42,425 nt of DNA from Calidithermus chliarophilus DSM 9957 (GCF_000430045.1 NZ_KE387023.1:2506073-2548497), one strand, 5' to 3'; shown: positions 7,788-15,377, counted from the first letter of the stretch. Numbers and translations are program-made. Notes: generated by a model not told the origin, from the letters alone.

Positions 7788-9011
7788 ATGGCGTTTTGGC
7801 GATTTGGCAGTGGGACTGGCCTGGCGCTGCTGCGCGGCCTTTCGGCGGTGCTGGCGACCAGCCTGCTCGTCGAGTTCCTGGACGAACTGACCGACGGGGT
7901 GAGCGGGGCGGCCTGGCCGCTGATCCGGCAGGACCTGGGGCTCTCTTACCTCGAGATCGGCCTGTTGCTCTCGGCGCCCCGGATGCTCAGCATCCTGGCC
8001 GACCCCTGGCTGGGGCTGTTGGGGGACACCCGCTGGCGGCGGGCGCTGATCCTGGGCGGGGGGCTGGCCTTCGCCGTGGCCCTGGTTCTGACCGGGCTGG
8101 CGGAGGCCTTTTGGGTGTTGCTGCTGGGCTGGCTGGTGTTTTATCCGGCTTCGGGGGCCTTCGTCAACCTGATGCAGGCCACCTTGATGGACCACGACCC
8201 TTCCCGGCGCGAGCAGAACATGGCCCGCTGGGCGCTGGCCGGGTCGCTGGGAAACGTGCTGGGGCCACTCTTGGTCGGCGCGGCGGTGGCGCTGGGGCTG
8301 GGCTGGCGGCCGGTCTTCCTGGGGCTGGCCCTGCTGACGCTGGCGGCGGTGGCCGGGCTGTGGCGCTCGAGGCTGGCGGTAGGGGAAGGGGAGCCGGGCG
8401 GGCACGAGGCGGCCCCGGGGTTGGGTCAGAGCCTGCGCAAAGCCCTCGCGGCCTTGCGGCGGGGCGCGGTGCTGCGCTGGCTGGGGCTGCTCGAGGCCGC
8501 CGACCTGATGCTCGACGTGTTCCGGGGCTTCGTGGCGCTGTACTTCGTGGGGGTGGTGGGCACCGGCCCGGCGGAGGCCAGCCTTGCCGTAGCGGTGCTG
8601 ACCGGGGTGGGGCTGCTGGGCGATGCCGCGCTGCTGCCCCTGCTGCGGCGGGTACCGGGGCTGGTGTGGCTGCGCTCCAGCGCGCTGGCGATGCTGGGCC
8701 TGTACCCCCTGTTCCTGCTGGTGCCCTCGTTGGCCGCCAAGCTGGCGCTTCTCGGGCTTTTGGGTTTTCTCAACTCGGGCTGGTACGCCCTGCTCCAGGC
8801 CCGGCTCTACGCTGCCCTGCCCGGGCAGAGCGGCAGCGTGATGGCGCTGGGGAGCGTGGCGGGGTTGCTGGGGGGCCTGCTGCCGCTGGGGCTGGGCTGG
8901 CTGGCCGATCGCTTTGGCCTCGAGGCCGCCCTGTGGTGCTTGCTGGCGGGGCCGCTGGCGCTGCTCAGCGGCCTGCCCCGGCGGGAGGGTCCGAGCGAAG
9001 GGTCAGGGTGA
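7788..9011 (+). CDS. MFS transporter
   Basis: A 407-aa multi-pass inner-membrane protein with about 12 hydrophobic segments. It has major-facilitator features such as the loop 'LGLLGDTRWRRALILGGG' between the second and third helices and 'LADRFG' in the second half. The substrate is unknown. The ATG at 7788 is chosen over upstream in-frame codons because GGAGGAAT lies 6 nt before it and the first helix begins directly after. The last 47 bp overlap the 3' end of the convergent histidine kinase gene. It is not obviously part of an operon. Confidence 0.88.
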   Translation: MAFWRFGSGTGLALLRGLSAVLATSLLVEFLDELTDGVSGAAWPLIRQDLGLSYLEIGLLLSAPRMLSILADPWLGLLGDTRWRRALILGGGLAFAVALVLTGLAEAFWVLLLGWLVFYPASGAFVNLMQATLMDHDPSRREQNMARWALAGSLGNVLGPLLVGAAVALGLGWRPVFLGLALLTLAAVAGLWRSRLAVGEGEPGGHEAAPGLGQSLRKALAALRRGAVLRWLGLLEAADLMLDVFRGFVALYFVGVVGTGPAEASLAVAVLTGVGLLGDAALLPLLRRVPGLVWLRSSALAMLGLYPLFLLVPSLAAKLALLGLLGFLNSGWYALLQARLYAALPGQSGSVMALGSVAGLLGGLLPLGLGWLADRFGLEAALWCLLAGPLALLSGLPRREGPSEGSG

Positions 9012-10179
9012 ACACTGCCCCGCCCTCGGGGTGGTTGCTGGCCTCGAGCCGCCCCCCGTGGGCCTCCACGATGGCGCGGGCGATGGTCAGGCCCAGCCCC
9101 GAGCCCCCGCTGCCCTCCGCCCGCGTGCGTGAGGGGTCGGCGCGGTAGAAGCGCTCGAAGACGCGCTCGAGCGCCTCCGGGCTCAGCCCCGGCCCGTGGT
9201 CGCGCACCTGGACCTTCACCCCGCCCTCGTGGGGGATCGCGCTCAGCTCGATGGGGCCGGCGGCGTAGCGCATCGCGTTTTCGAGCAGGTTGCCCAGCAC
9301 GCGGGTGATCTGGGCGGGGTCGAAGCGGGCGCTGAGGCGGGAAGGCAGCAGTTGCAGCCGGACTTCCATGCCGGCCTGGGCTGCCCTGGGGGCGAAGGCT
9401 TCCGCCACCCCGCGCAGGAAGGGCTCGAGCTCGAGGGTCTCCAGCCGCAGCCCCAGCCCCCCGCTCTCGGCCAGCGAGAGGGTGCGCAGGTCGTCCACCA
9501 GCTTGGAGAGCAGCATCACCTGGGCGTGCAGCCGCCCCAACCCCTCGCCGCCCAAGGGGACCACCCCGTCCTGCATGGCTTCGATCTCGCTACGCAGCAC
9601 CGCCAGCGGGGTGCGCAGGTCGTGGGCGATGTCGGCGACCAGGTTGCGCCGCCAGGCCTCCTGGCGCTCGAGGCCCGTCGCCAGGTTGTTGAAGGCCACG
9701 GTCAGGGCCTGCAACTCGTCGTTGGCGCGGGGCACCCGCAGGCGCAGGCCGCGCTCGCCGGCCTCGAGGCGCTTGGCCCCGTCGGTGAGGGCCACCAGGG
9801 GCCGGGTCAGGATACGGGTCACGACGGCGGCGGCCACCGAGGCCAGCAGGAAGGCCAGGGTCCCCGACCAGAAGGCGGTGCCGGTGATGCGCCCGAAGAG
9901 CTCGCGGGCCTGCGCGAACTGGGGGTCGCTCCAGGCCCCCTGCCGCCAGTTCCACCAGCGGCCCTCATGTCCGCTCGCCTGCGGCGCGTCGCCGAAGAGG
10001 GCGCTGTAGACCGCCCCCAGGGTGAACCAGGTGGTGAGGAAGACGGCGGTGAGGGCCACGAAGGTGAAGAAGAAGGTCAGCCTGCGCCGCAGGCCCCAGC
10101 GCCCCCGCCAGTGCTCGCGGCGCTGCCAGACCCAGGGGGGCTCGGTCTCGCCCCGCCAGTGTCGCCGTCTCCAGTGCAT
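8965..10179 (-). CDS. Two-component sensor histidine kinase
   Basis: A 404-aa membrane kinase that should phosphorylate the adjacent response regulator. It has an unusual N-terminus rich in Trp, Arg and His (residues 1-33; HWRG occurs twice), TM1 (about 34-56), and an extracytoplasmic segment of about 45 residues with several Trp. TM2 (about 104-124) and a HAMP domain (about 124-176) follow. The HisKA domain has the phosphorylated His186 in 'ADIAHDLRTPLAVLRSEI', and the ATPase domain has the N box LLENAMRYA, G1 DHGPGLSPE and G2 GGSGLGLTIA. It starts 11 bp after the regulator's stop. The signal is unknown; linkage to an efflux pump and the His/Trp-rich segments suggest a metal, drug or envelope-stress signal, which is inference. 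Confidence 0.93.
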   Translation of the reverse strand: MHWRRRHWRGETEPPWVWQRREHWRGRWGLRRRLTFFFTFVALTAVFLTTWFTLGAVYSALFGDAPQASGHEGRWWNWRQGAWSDPQFAQARELFGRITGTAFWSGTLAFLLASVAAAVVTRILTRPLVALTDGAKRLEAGERGLRLRVPRANDELQALTVAFNNLATGLERQEAWRRNLVADIAHDLRTPLAVLRSEIEAMQDGVVPLGGEGLGRLHAQVMLLSKLVDDLRTLSLAESGGLGLRLETLELEPFLRGVAEAFAPRAAQAGMEVRLQLLPSRLSARFDPAQITRVLGNLLENAMRYAAGPIELSAIPHEGGVKVQVRDHGPGLSPEALERVFERFYRADPSRTRAEGSGGSGLGLTIARAIVEAHGGRLEASNHPEGGAVFTLTLRSDPPAGAGR

Positions 10180-10190
10180 GGCCGGTCCCC

Positions 10191-10868
10191 TCAAGCCGAA
10201 TCTACCAGCTTGTAGCCCACCCCGCGCACCGTCTCGATGCGCTCGCCGAAAGCCCCCAGCTTGCGCCGGATGTTTTTGACGTGGGCGTCCACGGTGCGCT
10301 CGTCGGCGTAGCTCTCGGCGTCGCCGGTCACGGCCAGCAGCTCGGGCCGCGTGCGCACCCGGCCCGGCTCCTTCGCCAGCAGCGCCAGCAGCCGGGTCTC
10401 GCTGGTGGTGAGGTCCACGGGCTTCCCGTCGCAGCGCACCTCGAAGGCGGCCAGGTCCACCTCGAGCCCCCCCACCCGGTAGACCTCGGGGGCCAGCACG
10501 CTGCCGCGCACCCGCCGCAGCACCGCCTTGACCCGCGCCACCACCTCGCGCGGGCTGTAGGGCTTGACCACGTAGTCGTCGGCGCCCAGGCCCAGCCCCA
10601 GCAGCTTGTCCACCTCGTCGTCGCGGGCGGTGAGCATGATGATGGGCACCGCGCTCTCGGCCCGGACGCGCCGGGCCACCTCGAGCCCGTCGAGCACCGG
10701 CAACATCAGGTCCAGCAGGATCAGGTCGGGCTGGAGGGCGCGCCACAGCTCCAGCGCCCGCCCCCCGTCCTTGGCCCGCTCGGTGCGGTAGCCCTCGCGG
10801 CGGAGGTAGTCCTCGAGGATGTCGGCCAGGCGGGCCTCGTCCTCGACGATCAGGATGCTGGCGCTCAC
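10191..10868 (-). CDS. OmpR/PhoB-family response regulator
   Basis: A 225-aa regulator. The receiver domain has acidic residues in IVEDEARLA, phosphoacceptor Asp53 in '[20 protein letters not shown]', the LTARD threonine and the VVKPYSPRE lysine. The C-terminal winged helix has '[19 protein letters not shown]' and '[13 protein letters not shown]', as in PhoB/OmpR proteins. The GTG start at 10868 overlaps the stop of the upstream methyltransferase gene as GTGA, the usual sign of translational coupling. The PhoB-like family binds direct repeats about 11 bp apart; such repeats occur upstream of the SHOCT gene (13789-13828) and upstream of pstS (15316-15341), but which sites this protein uses is not known. 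Confidence 0.94.
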   Translation of the reverse strand: MSASILIVEDEARLADILEDYLRREGYRTERAKDGGRALELWRALQPDLILLDLMLPVLDGLEVARRVRAESAVPIIMLTARDDEVDKLLGLGLGADDYVVKPYSPREVVARVKAVLRRVRGSVLAPEVYRVGGLEVDLAAFEVRCDGKPVDLTTSETRLLALLAKEPGRVRTRPELLAVTGDAESYADERTVDAHVKNIRRKLGAFGERIETVRGVGYKLVDSA

Positions 10869-11299
10869 AGCCACCGCCGCACCTTTCGCCGGTACTCGGC
10901 GTAGGGTGTTCCCAGCGCCTGCTCCACCTTGGCCTCCTCGCGGGGGATGTAGCTGTAGTTCATGAACAGCCAGTAGGCCAGCGGCGCGGCGAGCATCGGC
11001 CAGGAGCCCAGGAACAGCGCGACGGAGAACAGGGTGAGGGTCATGCCCAGGTAGATGGGGTTGCGGCTGAAGCGGTAGGGGCCGCTGGTCACGAGCCGCG
11101 TGGGCAGGGTGGTGGGCTCGACCGGGGTGCCGTGGCGCTGGAACTCCACGACGGCCCAGGCCGCCAGCCCGAACCCGGCCAGCAGCGCCAGCACCGCCAG
11201 CCCGAAGGGCGCGGGGAAGCGGGCGGGGATGAGCAGGTGCAGCAGCAGGCCCAGCAGGAAGGCCAGGCCTGCGATCTGCACGGGGACCAGGCGGGTCAT
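10865..11299 (-). CDS. ICMT/PEMT-like membrane methyltransferase
   Basis: A 144-aa membrane protein of the isoprenylcysteine carboxyl methyltransferase / phospholipid methyltransferase family. Three to four hydrophobic helices precede the signature region '[20 protein letters not shown]' (about 80-99), and the C-terminus has '[20 protein letters not shown]', which forms part of the SAM site in this family. In bacteria the methyl acceptor is mostly unknown. It lies between the DHA2 pump and the response regulator, 9 bp after the former and overlapping the latter by 4 bp, so all four genes form one unit. The membrane localisation may match that of the pump and kinase. Confidence 0.88.
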   Translation of the reverse strand: MTRLVPVQIAGLAFLLGLLLHLLIPARFPAPFGLAVLALLAGFGLAAWAVVEFQRHGTPVEPTTLPTRLVTSGPYRFSRNPIYLGMTLTLFSVALFLGSWPMLAAPLAYWLFMNYSYIPREEAKVEQALGTPYAEYRRKVRRWL

Positions 11300-11308
11300 A
11301 CGCCCCGC

Positions 11309-13150
11309 TCAGTCGGCCGCCGCCGGGGCGGGCGCGTTGCTGCGGCGCAGGGGCAGCTCGGGGATGAACAGCGTCACCGCCAGCCCCAGCAGCACGATCA
11401 CGATGCCGATCTGGTACACCTGCCGGATGGCCGTGGTCAGGGCCTGCTTGAGCGCGGCCTCGACCCTGTCCACGGTGGCGAGGGCGCTCTGCCGGGCCTG
11501 CTCGAGCCCCCGGGTTGCCCCCGCCAGCACCGCGGCCCGGACCTCTGCCCCCGCGTTCCCCGCCTCCAGCGCCCGCCGCAACTCCTCGGGGGTGCTGGGG
11601 TCGGCCAGGAGCTTTTGCACGGCCTGGGGGTCGCCGGCCTCGAGGGCCGCCCTCAGGGCGCGTTCCTGCTCCTCGAAGCGCCGGGCGATCTGGGCCTTGA
11701 CCTTCTCGGCGTCGAAGGAGAGCTGCGCCCCGCCCTCGCCCCCCGCCGCGTTGCCCGAGAACTGGAACTGCGCGCGCAGGGCGGGGGGGAGGTCGGCGGT
11801 GGCGGCCTGGACGCGCGGGGTGAGCTCGGCGCTGAAGGTGTTGGCGAAGATGCTGCCCAGCACCGCCACCCCGATGGTCGAGCCCATCGAGCGGAAGAAC
11901 AGCGCCGAGCTGCTGGCGACGCCGGTCATCTGCGGGGGAACCGCGTTCTGGATGGCCAGCGTGTAGAGCGGGATGGCCGGGCCCAGCCCCAGGCCCATCA
12001 GGATCATCTTGAGCGTGACCTCGGCCTGGCTCGAGTCGGGCGTGAGGGTGAAGCCCATGATGGTGAAGGCGGTCGCCAGGAGCACGATGCCGGCGAGCAT
12101 CAGCGGCTTGTAGCGCCCGATGCGCGAGACCAGTTGCCCCGAGATCACGTTGCCGAAGACGATCCCGAAGGTCAGGGGCGTGACGGTGAGCCCGGAGCTG
12201 GTGGCCGAGAGCCCCACCACGATCACCATGAACAGCGGCAAAAACACGATGGCCGCCAGGAAGCCCGCCCCCAGCACGAAGGAGGCCGCGTTGCCCACCG
12301 CGAAGGTGCGGTTGGCGAAGAGCGAGAGGGGGAGGATGGGCTCCTTGACCCGCCGCTCGGTCAGCAGGAAGCCCGCCAGGCCGGCCAGGGCCAGCGCGAA
12401 CATCCCCAGGATCTGCCAGGAGCCCCACAGGTAGCCGGTCTCGCCGGGGCTGAGCTGGGTCTTGCCCAGCGAGAGCGCCAGCAAGAGCGGCACGGTGAAC
12501 ACCAGCAGCCACGCCGCCCCCAGGTAGTCGATCACCGGCCTGCGCTCGGAGAGCCGCAGCAGGGGCATCCGCAGCACGATGAAGGCCAGCGCCACCGCCC
12601 CGACGGGCAGGTTGACGAAGAAGACCCAGTGCCAACTGATGTTGTCGGTGAGGAAACCGCCCACCAGCGGCCCCACCACGCTGCTCAGCCCGAACACCGC
12701 GCCGAAGAGCCCGGTGTAGCGCCCGCGCACCGCCGGGGGGAAGATGTCGGCGATGATGGCGAAGGCGGTGGTGAAGAGCCCCGCCGAGCCCAACCCCTGC
12801 AAGGCCCGGAACAGGATGAGCTGCACGGCGCTCTGCGCCAGCCCGCACAAGAGCGAGCCCAGCAGGAAGATGCTGATGGCGGCGATCAGCACGGGCTTGC
12901 GCCCGTAGAGGTCGGAGAGCTTGCCGTAGATGGGCACGAAGACGGTGGAGGTCACGAGGTAGGCGGTGGTGATCCAGACGTAGAGCGAGGGCTCGATGCT
13001 GAGGTCGCGCTGGATGGCGGGGCCCGCCGTGGCCACGATGGTCTGGTCGAGGGCCGCCAGCAGCAGGCCCAGCAGGGTGCCCAGCAAGGTGAACAGGCGT
13101 TCTTGTGGGGTGAGTTCGGGGGTTTTGAACGGTGTGGGCTGTGCTGCCAT
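11309..13150 (-). CDS. DHA2-family (14-TM) drug/H+ antiporter
   Basis: A 613-aa MFS efflux pump of the DHA2 (EmrB/QacA-like) type. It has motif C-like 'GAVFGLSSVVGPLVGGFLTD', the first-helix LDQTIVATAGPAI and the loop GKLSDLYGRKP (motif A). It is longer than the usual 480-530 residues because roughly 130 polar, helical, Ala/Glu-rich residues (about 455-580) are inserted before the last helix. The ATG at 13150 follows GGAGG by 5 nt. It is the first gene of the unit with the methyltransferase and two-component genes. The substrate is unknown. A 13-bp palindrome (13171-13183) lies just upstream. Confidence 0.92.
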   Translation of the reverse strand: MAAQPTPFKTPELTPQERLFTLLGTLLGLLLAALDQTIVATAGPAIQRDLSIEPSLYVWITTAYLVTSTVFVPIYGKLSDLYGRKPVLIAAISIFLLGSLLCGLAQSAVQLILFRALQGLGSAGLFTTAFAIIADIFPPAVRGRYTGLFGAVFGLSSVVGPLVGGFLTDNISWHWVFFVNLPVGAVALAFIVLRMPLLRLSERRPVIDYLGAAWLLVFTVPLLLALSLGKTQLSPGETGYLWGSWQILGMFALALAGLAGFLLTERRVKEPILPLSLFANRTFAVGNAASFVLGAGFLAAIVFLPLFMVIVVGLSATSSGLTVTPLTFGIVFGNVISGQLVSRIGRYKPLMLAGIVLLATAFTIMGFTLTPDSSQAEVTLKMILMGLGLGPAIPLYTLAIQNAVPPQMTGVASSSALFFRSMGSTIGVAVLGSIFANTFSAELTPRVQAATADLPPALRAQFQFSGNAAGGEGGAQLSFDAEKVKAQIARRFEEQERALRAALEAGDPQAVQKLLADPSTPEELRRALEAGNAGAEVRAAVLAGATRGLEQARQSALATVDRVEAALKQALTTAIRQVYQIGIVIVLLGLAVTLFIPELPLRRSNAPAPAAAD

Positions 13151-13170
13151 AGGTCCTCCGTATAAATAAG

Positions 13171-13183
13171 GCAGTTTTACTGC
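13171..13183. promoter_or_regulatory. Perfect palindrome upstream of the DHA2 pump
   Basis: GCAGT TTT ACTGC is a perfect dyad located 21-33 bp upstream of the ATG at 13150, next to the A/T-rich stretch that probably contains the -10. It has the size and placement of a repressor operator, but no dimeric repressor gene lies nearby. Confidence 0.4.
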
Positions 13184-13278
13184 GCCCCTGCCCGCGCGAA
13201 TGTACAGCACGTTACCCGGCGGCCCCTTCCGGACCGGCCCGGCGGCGGCCAGGGGTCGCGCCGCACGCTCGAGGCGGC

Positions 13279-13305
13279 GGGGCGCGGGAGGTCCTCCCGC
13301 GCCCC
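13279..13305. terminator. Strong GC hairpin after the SHOCT gene
   Basis: A 13-nt arm (13279-13291) is followed after one base by its exact reverse complement (13293-13305). It starts 9 bp beyond the stop of the SHOCT gene in its direction of transcription. There is no T tract, so it may be an mRNA-stabilising hairpin or a terminator of the U-poor type. Confidence 0.5.
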
Positions 13306-13314
13306 TGGCTGTCC

Positions 13315-13728
13315 TCAGCCCTGAAGCCCCTGCTTGATGGCCTCGAACTCCTCGAGCGTGATCTCCCCCCTGGCGAAGCGGGCGCGGGCGACCTCGAGGG
13401 CGCTGTCGCGGTGCCAGAAGGGCTTCCAGTCCTCGTGCCCCTGCTCGCGCTCGAGGCCCGCCTTGATGCGCTCGTACTCCTCGCGCCCGATCTCGCCCTT
13501 GGCGAAGCGCTCGCGGGCCGCGTCCAGGGCGCTGTCGCCGCCGAAGGGCCCGCCCGCGTAGCGCATGCGCCGGCAGGGGCCCCGGCCCCAGTCGCCCCGC
13601 CCGCCGTGGCGGCCCCACACCAGGAAGCGGAAGACCCAGAACAGGAAGACGAAGAACAGCAGCGTGCCCAGAAAGTTCAAGAAGCCCAGGCCGAAGCCCC
13701 CGTAATGCCCCATTGCCATCGGTTCCAT
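13315..13728 (-). CDS. Small membrane protein with two SHOCT domains
   Basis: A 137-aa protein with one hydrophobic segment (about residues 13-36, 'LNFLGTLLFFVFLFWVFRFL'), a basic Gly/Arg/Trp-rich stretch, and two SHOCT motifs at the C-terminus. These are 'DAARERFAKGEIGREEYERI' and 'EVARARFARGEITLEEFEAI'; SHOCT is a short helical, oligomerisation-like domain. The function is unknown. I choose ATG 13728 because GGAG lies 7 nt upstream; the in-frame ATG at 13734 is only 1 nt from that site. Three TGTGAAC repeats lie 60-100 bp upstream, suggesting regulation by an OmpR-type protein. Confidence 0.85.
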   Translation of the reverse strand: MEPMAMGHYGGFGLGFLNFLGTLLFFVFLFWVFRFLVWGRHGGRGDWGRGPCRRMRYAGGPFGGDSALDAARERFAKGEIGREEYERIKAGLEREQGHEDWKPFWHRDSALEVARARFARGEITLEEFEAIKQGLQG

Positions 13729-13788
13729 CCTCATTCTCCTTTGGCGCCCGGTCTTCGCCGAGCGTTGGCCAAAGGGTAGGGCAGGGGC

Positions 13789-13828
13789 TGTGAACGGCGG
13801 GGGCGGGTTGTGTGAACGCGGTGTGAAC
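13789..13828 (+). promoter_or_regulatory. Three TGTGAAC direct repeats spaced 22 and 11 bp
   Basis: TGTGAAC occurs at 13789-13795, 13811-13817 and 13822-13828. The spacings are exactly two and one helical turns. This is the pattern bound by OmpR/PhoB-type response regulators, one of which is encoded at 10191-10868. The repeats lie between the divergent SHOCT gene (start 13728) and the arsC-like gene (start 13884) and upstream of a possible -35 (TTGACG at 13845-13850). Confidence 0.55.
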
Positions 13829-13883
13829 GAACCGGCTTCGGCGCTTGACGAACGGCTGACATAAGGGGGGGAGACTCGAGGTC

Positions 13884-14312
13884 ATGAAGCCTCGAGTGTT
13901 GATCCTGTGCACCGGCAACTCGGCCCGTAGCCAGATGGCCGAGGGGATCGTGCGGGCAGTGGCGGGCGACGCCGTCGAAGTGATGAGCGCGGGGCTCGAG
14001 CCCAAAGGCCTCAACCCTTACGCGGTGCGGGTCATGCGGGAGATCGGCATCGACATCGCCCACCACGCCTCCAAGGACGTGCGCGAGTTCCTGGGCCAGT
14101 CCTTTACCTACCTCATCACCGTCTGCGACGACGCCAAAGAGCGCTGCCCCATCTTTCCGGGAGTGATCTACCGCCTGCATTGGCCCTTCGAAGACCCCGC
14201 GGCCTTCGAGGGCAGCGAAGCGGAGACCCTGGCCAAATTCCGCGAGGTGCGGGACCAGATCCGGGAGAAGGTCGAGGGGTGGTGGGCGACTCTGCCGACC
14301 GGCCGTTCCTGA
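13884..14312 (+). CDS. arsC: Arsenate reductase, thioredoxin-coupled type
   Basis: A 142-aa protein of the low-molecular-weight phosphatase fold that reduces arsenate to arsenite. Nucleophile Cys9 lies in the P-loop CTGNSARS, and the redox pair Cys81 and Cys88 lies in CDDAKERCPIFPG, matching the Cys10-Cys82-Cys89 triad of Staphylococcus aureus ArsC. The C-terminus has HWPFEDPA as in the family. No arsenite pump or ArsR is adjacent, so arsenite export must be encoded elsewhere. Arsenate enters through phosphate transporters, and the pst operon begins 1 kb downstream, though they are not in one operon. The start has only a weak AGGT just before ATG. Confidence 0.93.
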   Translation: MKPRVLILCTGNSARSQMAEGIVRAVAGDAVEVMSAGLEPKGLNPYAVRVMREIGIDIAHHASKDVREFLGQSFTYLITVCDDAKERCPIFPGVIYRLHWPFEDPAAFEGSEAETLAKFREVRDQIREKVEGWWATLPTGRS

Positions 14313-14347
14313 GGCCGCTGTGGGCTACCCCGCCCGGTTAAAGAAGT

Positions 14348-14371
14348 AGGGGCGCAGCGTGCTGCGCCCCT
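14348..14371. terminator. Palindromic hairpin between convergent genes (GTAGGG family)
   Basis: The arms 14348-14358 (AGGGGCGCAGC) and 14361-14371 are exact reverse complements with a 2-nt loop. It lies between the stops of arsC and the convergent 132-aa gene. It resembles the longer perfect palindrome at 41954-41981, which also begins GTAGGG and ends CCCTAC, so it may belong to a dispersed palindromic repeat family that also acts as a bidirectional terminator. Confidence 0.6.
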
Positions 14372-14390
14372 GCCGGGGACTGACGGTCTC

Positions 14391-14789
14391 CTAGCTCGAG
14401 GCCCCGGCCTTCGGCTTGGGCCCCTCGCCCGGCGGGGTGCCGCCTTTGGACTTGCGGGTCAGGCCCGACCGGCGCTCGCTCTTGCGGGTGTAGCCCATGG
14501 CCTCGTAGAGGGCGCTGTCCGGGCCTAGGGCGGCGTCGGCCAGCACCGCGGCCACGACCCGCATGCGGGCGGCGAGGGAGACCTGGTCGGCCCGGTCGCG
14601 CTCGGCCTGGGCCTCGAGCAGCTCGTTCTGGAGCTGGGCGATGCGTTCGCGGGCTGCGAAGGAAGGGGCGATGAGGGCTCTGAACTCTTCGAGGGTCATA
14701 TCGGCCAGCCTGCGCTCCGGGGCCAACTGGCTCCACGCGACCTCGGCGGCCTGGATCTTCTCCAGGGCGGATTTCGGATTACCGGCCAT
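14391..14789 (-). CDS. Hypothetical helical protein
   Basis: A 132-aa soluble, mostly helical protein that I do not recognise. Residues 1-95 are rich in Ala, Glu, Leu and Arg ('FAARERIAQLQNELLEAQAE'), compatible with a coiled coil around 43-75. The C-terminus is basic, Gly/Pro/Lys-rich and probably disordered ('RKSERRSGLTRKSKGG'). The gene is supported by a strong ribosome site, GGGAGGTG, 4 nt before ATG and by codon use like that of its neighbours. It is transcribed away from the 21-bp repeat array. Confidence 0.75.
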   Translation of the reverse strand: MAGNPKSALEKIQAAEVAWSQLAPERRLADMTLEEFRALIAPSFAARERIAQLQNELLEAQAERDRADQVSLAARMRVVAAVLADAALGPDSALYEAMGYTRKSERRSGLTRKSKGGTPPGEGPKPKAGASS

Positions 14790-14906
14790 TCAACACCTCC
14801 CTCACGGGTATGCCCTGTGCGGGCGGGCATCATAATTGCGCTTTGATTCCAAAAATGTCAAGGTGGACCCCGTCCAGTCGCCCTCATCCGGTGGCTTGCC
14901 GGCCCT

Positions 14907-15116
14907 TTAGGCTCGACAGGAAGAAAACTCCTGCGCCGGAGAAGCCTTTTCTCCTTCGTGGGGGAAAGTCTCTTAGGAGGAAGAGACTAATTCCGCTTAA
15001 CAAGAAAAGAATTCTTACGCGCAGGAAGGGTATTCCCCCGGACAGGAGCATAAGTCCGGCGCATAGGATGAGCACTCTCCTGCGGGAGAAAGCCCTTCTC
15101 CCGCACGGGAAAACCC
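14907..15116. repeat. Degenerate tandem array, ten 21-bp units
   Basis: Ten consecutive 21-bp units run without any insertion or deletion: 14907, 14928, 14949, 14970, 14991, 15012, 15033, 15054, 15075 and 15096. Aligned by eye, position 2 is T in 10/10 and position 14 is G in 10/10. Position 3 is C in 9/10 and position 15 is A in 9/10. Positions 12 and 13 are purines in 10/10, and position 16 is a purine in 9/10. The other positions vary freely. Many units are imperfect dyads of the form TTCTCC..GGAGAA, so hairpins fold within and across units (for example 14968-14989 and 15081-15104). The flanking units are degraded beyond recognition. Confidence 0.85.
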
Positions 15117-15315
15117 TTCCTCTCGAGCCGCGCTGGTCAGGGCCGGGCCTCACCCGGCCAACGGGGCAACGCCCCATGGCGCTCTGCCGGGGGTGGCCCA
15201 TCGCTATAGGTGCCGGGGCGCTCGAGCGCGCCCCGGGAAGAGCCGGACGCTCGAGGGGCCGCCCCTGCGCCTCGGTCCCCGTGCCGCGGCACGGCCCCAA
15301 CCCCCTCCGCCCGCC

Positions 15316-15356
15316 TGACCCCTGATGACAATTCCCTGACACAAGCCGAGCAGTCT
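15316..15356. promoter_or_regulatory. Pho-box-like direct repeats and possible pstS promoter
   Basis: TGACC (15316), TGACA (15326) and TGACA (15337) form direct repeats 10 and 11 bp apart; read on the other strand these are TGTCA half-sites, the same half-site and spacing as the E. coli Pho box. A weak -10-like CAGTCT (15351-15356) follows at the distance expected when PhoB replaces the -35. This fits phosphate-starvation control of pstSCAB. Confidence 0.5.
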
Positions 15357-15377
15357 GGAGCCGTGGAGGTTACGCCG

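Larger units (their letters stand above)
14790..15377. other. 588-bp intergenic region before pstS
   Basis: No convincing gene lies here. From left to right it holds the upstream region of the 132-aa gene, a less GC-rich tandem array with a 21-bp period (14907-15116), and a GC-rich part (15117-15300) with several short palindromes such as GCCGGGCCTCACCCGGC and CGTGCCGCGGCACG. The pstS promoter region with a Pho-box-like element (15316-15356) comes last. Open frames run through the array on both strands because 21 is a multiple of 3, but neither has a ribosome site or family resemblance. Confidence 0.7.

Noticed and set aside
8965-10746. 593-codon frame extending the histidine kinase upstream
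   Set aside because: The extension overlaps the response regulator in another frame; the kinase begins at MHWRRRHWRG (10179), 11 bp after the regulator's stop.
11309-14014. 901-codon frame extending the DHA2 pump upstream
   Set aside because: The extension crosses the SHOCT gene out of frame; the pump's ATG at 13150 has a good ribosome site and matches the family N-terminus.
14907-15116. CRISPR array
   Set aside because: There is no alternation of conserved repeat and unique spacer; every unit is 21 bp and partly conserved, and no cas gene is in the window.
14810-15342. Open frames of 171 codons (plus, 14810-15325) and 152 codons (minus, 14884-15342) across the 21-bp array
   Set aside because: The frames stay open because 21 is a multiple of 3. 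No ribosome site, no family resemblance, and the conserved columns are DNA-level (purine/pyrimidine) rather than codon-like.
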